Source of the DNA: Actinomycetes bacterium
GTDB lineage: Bacteria > Actinomycetota > Acidimicrobiia > Acidimicrobiales > Palsa-688
Assembly: GCA_021846485.1 (NCBI GenBank)
Contig: JAJZWW010000266.1
Coordinates: forward strand, 1 to 5,054
Reading direction: 5' to 3'
Length of the DNA stretch: 5,054 nucleotides
Made by a program: the position numbers and the translations under genes. Below, piece after piece: positions 1 through 4,890 of this stretch (the first letter of the stretch is position 1; each line of letters starts with the position of its first letter). The notes under the pieces were generated by a model. It had not been told where the DNA came from, did not search any database, and saw nothing but the letters and a program-made list of their open reading frames with translations.

Positions 1-83
1 CGATCTGCTCCCGACGCGATCGTCGGGGTGGGCTCCGACGGCCGCATCGAGCTGGCCAACGCCGCCGCCGAGCGGCTCTTCGG
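1..83 (+). pseudogene. PAS sensor domain fragment, cut off and out of frame with the kinase
   Basis: Reading from base 1, the sequence gives APDAIVGVGSDGRIELANAA followed by AERLFGW, the typical first third of a PAS domain (helix, then the strands around G-x-I and the N-x-A-A-x-x-L-F-G-W motif). In PAS-containing kinases about 80-120 more residues should follow before the histidine-kinase H-box. Here the H-box region (RLESLGRLAGG) begins within about 10 codons and in a different frame. The PAS frame runs on as nonsense to a TGA at 160-162. Family knowledge suggests this was the sensor part of the downstream kinase. I infer an internal deletion or assembly collapse whose length is not a multiple of three. 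The gene starts outside the window. Confidence 0.6.
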
Positions 84-1166
84 GTGGGTGGCGACCGCCT
101 GGAGAGCCTGGGGCGCCTGGCCGGCGGCGTGGCCCACGACTTCAACAACCTCCTCGGGGTGATCCTCAACTACGCGACCCTCCTCGGGCACCAGCAGCTG
201 CCCGGCCAGGCGCGCGCCGACGTCGCGGAGATCCAGGCCGCGGCGGGCCGCGCCGCGGAGCTGACCGGCCAGCTGCTGGCCTTCGCCCGGCGGGACCCGA
301 CGCAACCCGAGCGGGTCGACCTCAACGAGTCGGTGCACAGCGTCGGGGAGCTGTTCGGCCGCACCGTCGGTGCCGGCCTCGACGTCGTCGTCGACCTGTC
401 GCCCACCCAGCCGGTCGTCGTCGTCGACCGCCACCAGCTCGACCAGGTCCTGCTCAACCTGGCGACCAACGCCGCTGACGCCCTCGGCGGCCGGGGGCGC
501 CTGACGATCTCGACCAGGACGGACCCCACCGGGACCCCCGCCACGGTGGTGCTGGAGGTCGCCGACACCGGGCCGGGCATGGACCCCGAGGTGGCCGCCC
601 GGGCGTTCGAGCCGTTCTTCACCACCAAGCCGCGCGGCCAGGGAACCGGCCTCGGGCTGGCCGCCGTCTACGGAATAGTGCAGCGCGCCGGCGGCGAGGT
701 CACCATCGACTCCACGCCCGGATCGGGCACCACAGTCTCGATCCGCCTGCCCCTGGTCGACCAGCTTCCCGACGCCCCGGCTGCGCCCAGGGACCCGGCC
801 GGACCTGCTGGCCAAGGCCAGCTGATCCTCGTCGTCGAGGACGACTCCGCGCTGCGCGCCGCGACGCAGCGCGTCCTGGAAGCCGCCGGCTACCGGGTGC
901 TGCGGGCCGCCGGCGGCGCTGAGGCCCTGTCCCTGATCTCTTCGGCGGGCGAGCCGGTCGCCGCGGTGCTCACCGACGTGGCCATGTCGCCGATGGGCGG
1001 TGGCGAGCTGGCCGGCGAGATCCGGCGTCTCGCCCCCGGGGTGCCGGTGGTCATGACCACCGGCTACAGCCCCGGCGGGGCGCCGGCCGGCCACCTCGTC
1101 GTGCCCAAGTCGGCCGGCGAGGGGGAGCTGCTGAGGGCGATCCGGGCGGCGCTCGGTGACCCCTGA
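84..1166 (+). CDS. Hybrid sensor histidine kinase (HisKA, HATPase, C-terminal receiver), lacking an intact sensor
   Basis: Cytoplasmic kinase that would autophosphorylate on histidine and pass phosphate to its own receiver and/or the next gene's product. Visible parts over 360 residues: H-box GRLAGGVAHDFNNLL with phospho-acceptor His18; N-box around 118-134 (LLNLATNAADAL); G1 box DTGPGM at 161-166; F-box FEPFFTTK at 175-182; G2 box GQGTGLGLA at 185-193. A receiver domain spans about 246-358, with acidic residues E252-D253-D254, phospho-acceptor Asp298, T325/T326 and Lys342. Two receiver motifs deviate: the usual M-P-x-M after the aspartate reads M-S-P-M, and Lys342 is followed by Ser instead of Pro. 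There are no membrane segments. The GTG at 84 is only the first in-frame start and has no clear ribosome site; the true start probably lay upstream in the PAS-containing version (1-83). The stop overlaps the regulator gene by 11 bp, suggesting translational coupling. Confidence 0.85.
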   Translation: MGGDRLESLGRLAGGVAHDFNNLLGVILNYATLLGHQQLPGQARADVAEIQAAAGRAAELTGQLLAFARRDPTQPERVDLNESVHSVGELFGRTVGAGLDVVVDLSPTQPVVVVDRHQLDQVLLNLATNAADALGGRGRLTISTRTDPTGTPATVVLEVADTGPGMDPEVAARAFEPFFTTKPRGQGTGLGLAAVYGIVQRAGGEVTIDSTPGSGTTVSIRLPLVDQLPDAPAAPRDPAGPAGQGQLILVVEDDSALRAATQRVLEAAGYRVLRAAGGAEALSLISSAGEPVAAVLTDVAMSPMGGGELAGEIRRLAPGVPVVMTTGYSPGGAPAGHLVVPKSAGEGELLRAIRAALGDP

Positions 1167-1806
1167 GAGGGCCCGGGTGGTCGTCGTCGACGACCACCGG
1201 ATGTTTGCCGAGAGCCTGGCCCGCCTGCTCGCCGAGGAAGGTCTCGACGTGGTGGGCACCGCCGCCTCCGCTGCCGAGGCGGTCACCCTGGTGGAGCGCA
1301 GCCGTCCCGACGTGGCCCTGGTCGACTACTACCTCCCCGACCTCGACGGGGGGCAGCTCGCCCGCCGGCTGCTCGCCGGGGGCTCCCCCATCCAGGTGGT
1401 GATCCTCACCGGCGACGCCGACGACCGGGTGCTGCTCGACGCGATCGACGCCGGCTGCTCGGGTTTCCTCACCAAGGACCGGGCGGCGGCGGAGGTGTGC
1501 GAGGCGGTGCGGGCAGTCGTCGGCGGCGAGTCCCTCGTGTCGCCCGCGGTGCTCGCCCGTCTCCTGCCCAAGCTGACCCGTGGGGAGGACCGTCCGCCGG
1601 CGGGGCTCACGCCCCGGGAAAGCGAACTGCTCGTGCTCATGACCCACGGCCTGACCAACCGGGCGATCGGCGAGCGCATGTTCCTCAGTACCAACACGGT
1701 CCGCAACTACGTGCAGTCGGTCCTCACCAAGCTCGGGGCGCACTCCAAGCTGGAGGCGGTCTCCGTCGCGGTCCGCCGCGGGATCGTCGACTACCCCGGG
1801 GAGTAG
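1156..1806 (+). CDS. NarL/FixJ-family response regulator (receiver plus LuxR-type HTH)
   Basis: Transcription regulator of 216 residues, the normal length for the family. The receiver covers about residues 6-122: acidic pair D12-D13, phospho-acceptor Asp57 in VALVDYYLPDLDG, Thr85 in VVILTGDAD, and Lys107 in GFLTKD. A linker leads to a GerE/LuxR helix-turn-helix at about 150-210 (LTPRESELLVLMTHGLTNRA, then STNTVRNYVQSVLTKLGAHS, the recognition helix region). Phosphorylation presumably promotes dimerisation and DNA binding; the target genes are not visible. The GTG start at 1156 lies inside the kinase gene. An alternative GTG at 1177 has a better ribosome site (GAGAGG at 1165-1170) but would trim the first receiver strand, so I prefer 1156. 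Its partner is most likely the kinase just upstream. The 3' end overlaps the convergent gene at 1791-2201 by 16 bp. Confidence 0.94.
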   Translation: MTPERARVVVVDDHRMFAESLARLLAEEGLDVVGTAASAAEAVTLVERSRPDVALVDYYLPDLDGGQLARRLLAGGSPIQVVILTGDADDRVLLDAIDAGCSGFLTKDRAAAEVCEAVRAVVGGESLVSPAVLARLLPKLTRGEDRPPAGLTPRESELLVLMTHGLTNRAIGERMFLSTNTVRNYVQSVLTKLGAHSKLEAVSVAVRRGIVDYPGE

Positions 1807-2201
1807 GCGCCCTCGGCGGCGCGGGCCACCCACTGCAGCACCCTGGCGAGCACCTGCTCGTCCCCGGCGCCGGTGCAGCCGTAGGCGACCCCCTCGATCC
1901 GCAGGAGCGTCCCGGGACCGCCAGGGCGGATCTGCAGCCGGCCGGCGAAGCGCTCGAACGAGCCGCTCGGGCGACCGTGCGACCAGCCGAGCTCGACCAC
2001 CGTCTCGCCGCCCCGGGAGGCGGGACGACCGACGGCCACCTCCGGGCATCCAGAGGCCCCTGGGACGGCGAGGCCCAGCGCCGCGGCGAACCACGTCGCG
2101 CTCCCCGAGCGGAACAGCAGGACCAACCGCGGCGGGTCGAGGGCCACCTCCGCGCTGGCGACTGCTCCTCGACTCTCCACGCCGGCCCCCTCTTCGCTCA
2201 C
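1791..2201 (-). CDS. Uncharacterised 136-residue protein
   Basis: I do not recognise this family with confidence. The GTG start at 2201-2199 follows AAGGG a few bases upstream and gives VSEEGAGVES...; the same frame stays open far upstream, but that stretch looks like antisense of the GAF gene. The protein begins with a short acidic, flexible tail, then has alternating hydrophobic stretches likely to be beta strands (PPRLVLLFRSG, TVVELGWSHG, FERFAGRLQIRP, GTLLRIEGVAYG) and a C-terminal amphipathic helix (EQVLARVLQWVARAAEGA). That layout of antiparallel strands followed by a long helix is compatible with a SRPBCC-like fold, but this is only a guess. There is no signal peptide or clear membrane helix. 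Codon use matches its neighbours. It faces the response regulator tail-to-tail and is divergent from the GAF gene, so it may share a control region with the latter. Confidence 0.6.
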   Translation of the reverse strand: MSEEGAGVESRGAVASAEVALDPPRLVLLFRSGSATWFAAALGLAVPGASGCPEVAVGRPASRGGETVVELGWSHGRPSGSFERFAGRLQIRPGGPGTLLRIEGVAYGCTGAGDEQVLARVLQWVARAAEGAYSPG

Positions 2202-2234
2202 CGCAACCCTTGAGTCCGGAGAGGGACGGAGCCA

Positions 2235-2248
2235 GACGCGGTCGCGTC
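2235..2248. promoter_or_regulatory. Small inverted repeat in the divergent intergenic region
   Basis: The 123 bp gap between the divergent 136-residue gene and the GAF gene contains GACGCG-GT-CGCGTC, two perfect 6-bp arms with a 2-bp spacer. A repeat of this shape between divergent genes could be an operator, perhaps for the nearby regulator. An arm of this length is also expected by chance in DNA this rich in G and C. I see no clear -10/-35 pair for either gene in the gap. Confidence 0.2.
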
Positions 2249-2324
2249 CAATGGCGCGGATGCACCGGTGGAACGACGCGGGCGCACCTGGTAGGCGGCC
2301 CCCCGGGCCCGGTCCACTGGGTGG

Positions 2325-3170
2325 ATGAGCGGGTGCCTCTTCGGAGCGCACGCCTGCGTCGGGATCCACGCTCCGTTCAGCGGGGTCTGGATCCACCGCC
2401 GGGAGCGGGAGCGACTCAAGTCGCTGCGACGTTACTGCATCCTCGACACACCGGCCGAGCCGGACTACGACCGGCTCGTGGTGCTCGCAGCCCAGGCGTG
2501 CCGCGCGCCGGCCGGGATGGTCACCTTGGTCGACTCCGACCGGCAGTGGTTCAAGGCGTCGACCGGACTTCCGGCGGTCATGGTCGGGGCCCACCGGTCG
2601 GCGTCGCTGTGCTCCGACGTCGTGGCGAGCGAGCTGCGCCTGGTGGCGCGCGACACCCTCTCGCTCGCCCGCTACGTCACCAACCCGCTGGTCACCGGCG
2701 AGCCCCACCTGCGGGCCTACACCGGGCTGCCCCTGATCGGACGGGAGGGCCTGCCGCTCGGCACCCTGTGCGTGCTCGACTTCGAACCTCGCCGCTTCAC
2801 TACCGACCAGCTCGACGCCCTCGCTCGGCTCGCCCGCCAGGTCAGCTCGCTGCTCGAGCGCCACCGCGACCGCTTGGAGGGCCCGGGAGCGGAGCTGCCG
2901 TGGCCGGCGCGGGGCCTGCTCGTGCAAGGTGCCGACGACCGACCTGCAACCCGCCCGGTGGGCGGCTCGCGTAGGGTGCCGGCCGTGCCCAGGTACCGGT
3001 TCACCAATTCCGGCGGCGACGCCAGCGAGCAAGACCTCGACACCGACGAGGCGGCGGAGGAGCATGCCCGGGAGATCTCCCGTGCCGGGGCGACCGTGGT
3101 CACCGTCCACCGCCACAGCGCTCACGTCGACGCATGGGAGTACGTCGACGAGGCCGACGAGCGCGAGTAG
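2325..3170 (+). CDS. GAF-domain signalling protein with a small C-terminal extra domain
   Basis: The GAF domain spans about residues 28-182 and follows the common bacterial pattern: LRRYCILDTPAEPDYDRL at the start, LVDSDRQWFK at 68-77, SLCSD with Cys96, NPLVTGEPHLRAYTGLPL at 120-137, then G-x-x-LGTLCVLD at 142-152, and a closing amphipathic helix to about 182. Such GAF modules sense small ligands or redox state and usually sit at the N-terminus of kinases or diguanylate cyclases. Here no output domain follows. Residues 183-220 are a Pro/Arg/Gly-rich stretch resembling intergenic DNA, and residues 221-281 look like a separate small protein (see 2985-3170). ATG 2325 is the first start after an in-frame TAG at 2292-2294; its ribosome site (GGGTGG touching the ATG) is poor. 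Residues 1-24 match nothing expected. The protein may supply input to the neighbouring two-component pair, which is inference from proximity. Confidence 0.75.
   Translation: MSGCLFGAHACVGIHAPFSGVWIHRRERERLKSLRRYCILDTPAEPDYDRLVVLAAQACRAPAGMVTLVDSDRQWFKASTGLPAVMVGAHRSASLCSDVVASELRLVARDTLSLARYVTNPLVTGEPHLRAYTGLPLIGREGLPLGTLCVLDFEPRRFTTDQLDALARLARQVSSLLERHRDRLEGPGAELPWPARGLLVQGADDRPATRPVGGSRRVPAVPRYRFTNSGGDASEQDLDTDEAAEEHAREISRAGATVVTVHRHSAHVDAWEYVDEADERE
2972..2977 (+). promoter_or_regulatory. Possible -10 element of a leaderless promoter
   Basis: TAGGGT fits the actinobacterial -10 pattern TANNNT. It ends 7 bases before the GTG at 2985, which puts the predicted transcription start at or next to the start codon, the arrangement of a leaderless mRNA. 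No good -35 box is visible about 18 bases upstream, though many actinobacterial promoters lack one. Confidence 0.35.
2985..3170 (+). CDS. Possible separate 61-residue protein nested in frame at the end of the GAF gene
   Basis: From GTG 2985 the reading gives VPRYRFTNSGGDASEQDLDT..., then an acidic helix (DEAAEEHAREIS), a strand (ATVVTVHRH) and an acidic end (WEYVDEADERE). A start of the form M/V-P-R-Y-x-F followed by acidic residues and an Ala-rich helix is typical of small stand-alone proteins such as the DUF6894 group; this likeness is from memory and weak. It shares frame and stop with the GAF protein, so it is either the C-terminal domain of a fusion or a small gene with its own leaderless start (TAGGGT at 2972-2977) whose upstream neighbour lost its stop codon. 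The composition change at residues 183-220 of the long product favours a separate unit. Function unknown. Confidence 0.4.
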   Translation: MPRYRFTNSGGDASEQDLDTDEAAEEHAREISRAGATVVTVHRHSAHVDAWEYVDEADERE

Positions 3171-3505
3171 CTCGCCGGCGGCCGGGACATGGGTTGTACC
3201 GGGCGGCGGGCTTCACCGCTCCGCAGCACTTGGAGGTGTCCCGGGTGGGTGGTGGAGCGACGCCGAGGAGATCGCCGCGTCGGTCTAGTCGTTGTCCGGC
3301 TCAGCCCCCCCGCCAACCGCCTCGGGGACTTCGACAACGACACCGAGCTGCAGCATTTGCTAGCGACTGCCTCCCCTCCCCCCGACGGCCGCTTCAGCGA
3401 GCAGACCGGCTCCGTCGGCCTCTGTACATCTGGCGCGGAACACTGTCCCGATGAGCAATCCTTCGGGCGCGACCGTCCCAGAGGTGCCGTGCCGTACGGC
3501 CGTCG
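3171..3505. other. Region without a convincing gene; protein-like scraps only
   Basis: No reading frame here looks intact. Two short stretches look coding. At about 3189-3250 (+) the reading GLYRAAGFTAPQHLEVSRV resembles the C-terminal strand region of GNAT acetyltransferases, and a neighbouring frame gives SDAEEIAASV followed by TAG at 3286-3288. At about 3297-3420 (+) there is a run with very strong G/C at third positions (RLSPPANRLGDFDNDTELQH and on), faintly like the tail of a class V aminotransferase. Neither can be extended to a full gene in any frame. No terminator hairpin with a T run is visible after the GAF gene. Confidence 0.35.
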
Positions 3506-4209
3506 ATGACTGACTCGGGCTTGCTGTCCGGCTCAGTTGCGTGCGGGTGGGGGTGGTCGGGACGGTCCGGGTACAGCACCGCCTCGCCCTGCCAGGACGC
3601 AGCCCCGGGCTGGCGGCGTCCGGCAGCCTGGCCGCCGCTGGCGGCGACAAAGGTCTCACCCCACGGCCAACTCCTCGGCCAGCGCAAGCTGACCGCCCTG
3701 GGGCCCTGGGAGGCGTCGGCCTCGCCGCCAACGCCTCCGGCACCGAACTCGTCGCTGCGCTCCCCGGCCGCAAGAACGTCATCGGCGACTACCTGGCCGT
3801 TCTCGACCCCAAGACCGGGCAACCCCTGAAGCGCTTCCCATCCACCGGCAACCTGGGCGGCTGGATCCAACCCGTCACCATCATCGGCCACCAACTGTGG
3901 GCCGTCCTCGATGGCAGCATGGCCAACGGCTACGGCACCGTCGCCCTGGACACCGGAACCATCCTCCGCTCCGACACGGGCGGCAACCACGCCAACCTCT
4001 TCGCCAACGGCACCACCCTGCTCGCCGACATCCCGGCCATGCCCGGCAGCTTCTGCATCAACGGACGCACCGACGCGGTCACCGCGCGACTCCCCACCCA
4101 CCTCCTCACCGGCGGCACCGCGATCGCTGACCACGGCCGGCTCTACTACTAGACCCCGTTCACCAACAGCTACACCCTCTACCGATCGCCCGTGTCCGCC
4201 TGCGGCTGA
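3506..4209 (+). pseudogene. Broken beta-propeller-like (PQQ/NHL-type repeat) protein, C-terminal part
   Basis: The clearly coding part lies at about 3710-4152 and reads as successive four-stranded blade motifs: DYLAVLDPKTGQPLKRF, WIQPVTIIGHQLWAVLDG, GYGTVALDTGTILRSD, FANGTTLLADIPAMPGSFC, GGTAIADHGRLYY. Such proteins are usually secreted or cell-surface and are often scaffolds or binding proteins. Two lesions are visible. Good third-position bias lies in one frame up to about 3706 (GQLLGQRKLTALGPW) and moves to another frame from about 3711 (GGVGLAANASGTELV), consistent with one G missing in the GGG run at 3708-3710. A TAG at 4150-4152 is followed in frame by TPFTNSYTLYRSPVSACG and a TGA at 4207-4209, which looks like the natural C-terminus, its Cys possibly pairing with the one in GSFC. 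The uninterrupted frame is 3541-4152 (GTG start, 203 residues). Full propellers exceed 300 residues and no signal peptide is found, so the 5' part is missing. Confidence 0.6.
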
Positions 4210-4321
4210 CCGCCACCACGAGCACCAATCCCTCACCGAGCTGGCGGATCGTCTCGGTCCGCCCGTCGGTCGGCAGGGCAGCGTACAGGTCGACAGGGCA
4301 GCCATCGGCGGCGGTGATCAC
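4160..4321 (-). pseudogene. Fragment resembling the N-terminus of a SAM-dependent methyltransferase
   Basis: From GTG 4321-4319 the minus strand reads VITAADGCPVDLYAALPTDG, then RTETIRQLGEGLVLVVAVS, 53 codons in all before TGA. The pattern D-G-C-P-V-x-L-Y-x-x-L-P followed by an amphipathic helix resembles the start of a group of actinobacterial class I methyltransferases. The glycine-rich SAM-binding motif that should come next (VLDLGxGxGR) is absent or garbled, and similarity ends near 4213, where the 3' end of the propeller gene on the other strand begins. Its GTG overlaps a TGA (4320-4318) that would end the acetyltransferase frame if the TAG at 4363-4365 were a sense codon, hinting at an old operon with a GTGA junction. 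Family assignment is from memory. Confidence 0.35.
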
Positions 4322-4362
4322 GCCCTGGCCCGCCCCCACGGCTCGAACCGCAGGCGCCGCCG

Positions 4363-4739
4363 CTACAGGTGCATCGTCTCCCTGCCTGCTCGACGTCCCG
4401 CTCGAAGGCGAAGCCCACCCTCTCCAGGACCCGCAGCGACGCTGCGTTGGCCGGCCCCCACGGTGGCGACGACCGAGGCGGCCAGCGAGGCAAGGGCAGC
4501 GGTCGCGACGATCTGGTCCACCGCCGCCGTCGGACCCCGCGTCCCCACAGCTACGGCACCGAGCGGTAACCCGACCGCGATCTCCCGAGTGCCGCCGAGG
4601 ACCTTGGAGCGCAATCCGGAACGGCCGACCACGCCCTCGCCGGCGGTCACCAGGCGTACATCCCGAACCCGTGATCGTCCCACTTGTCCGCGAGCGAGCA
4701 GGAGAAGCGCTCCGGGAACGCCGGGAGCAGCGTCAGCAC
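4363..4739 (-). pseudogene. GNAT-family N-acetyltransferase (RimJ/RimL-like), multiply frameshifted
   Basis: Read on the minus strand while switching between two frames, the sequence gives an almost complete GNAT core: LADKWDDHGFGMYA, VTAGEGVVGRSGLRSKVLGG, TREIAV, GYRSVP, LWGRG (acetyl-CoA-binding loop), TAAVDQIVATAALASLAAS, VVATVG, PANAASLRVLERVGFAFERD, VEQAG, ETMHL. The N-A-A-S-x-x-V-L-E-R-x-G-F motif is diagnostic of the family. Shifts fall near 4653-4655 (base missing), 4568-4569 (extra base), 4530-4535 (missing), 4455-4459 (extra G in a run of five) and 4380-4382 (missing G). TAG codons interrupt the restored reading at 4553-4551 and at the end (4365-4363). A nominal open frame 4363-4683 exists (106 residues) but passes through two out-of-frame blocks. 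The 5' end is uncertain: upstream of about 4694 similarity fades. It lies downstream of the toxin gene on the same strand. Cargo substrate unknown. Confidence 0.65.
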
Positions 4740-4890
4740 TCGCGGACAGCCCATACGTAAGGCATCACCGGCGGGCGGCGGTCTGTCCAGCCACCCCGGG
4801 TAGCCCCGAACAGGCGATGCCACGCCCTGCCGATTCCGGGGCGGGCATACTGCCGGGAGGAGTGCCAGGACCGGTGGGTTCTCTGTGCCC

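Noticed and set aside
1497..2213. 238-codon plus-strand open frame overlapping the regulator and the 136-residue gene
   Set aside because: It is a shifted reading of the regulator's HTH region and the antisense of the next gene; composition is Gly/Arg/Pro-rich without motifs.
2362..2396. Two copies of GGATCCAC (2362-2369, 2389-2396) near the GAF start
   Set aside because: Short and both within the coding frame (GIHAPFSGVWIH); no reason to treat them as a regulatory site.
2202..3125. Long minus-strand open frame continuing upstream of the 136-residue gene
   Set aside because: It is the antisense of the GAF gene, whose motifs are clear on the plus strand; long antisense frames are normal in GC-rich DNA.
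3293..3536. Direct repeat TGTCCGGCTCAG at 3293-3304 and 3525-3536 as possible insertion-site duplication
   Set aside because: A 12-base match is expected by chance a few times in 5 kb of DNA this rich in G and C, and no mobile-element gene lies between the copies.
3394..4305. 303-codon minus-strand open frame opposite the propeller gene
   Set aside because: Its translation is low-complexity (Gly, Ala, Val, Glu, Asp), shows no domain, and mirrors the plus-strand propeller codons.
4840..4860. Hairpin GGCA-TAC-TGCC as terminator of the toxin or acetyltransferase gene
   Set aside because: Arms are only 4 bp and no T run follows on either strand.
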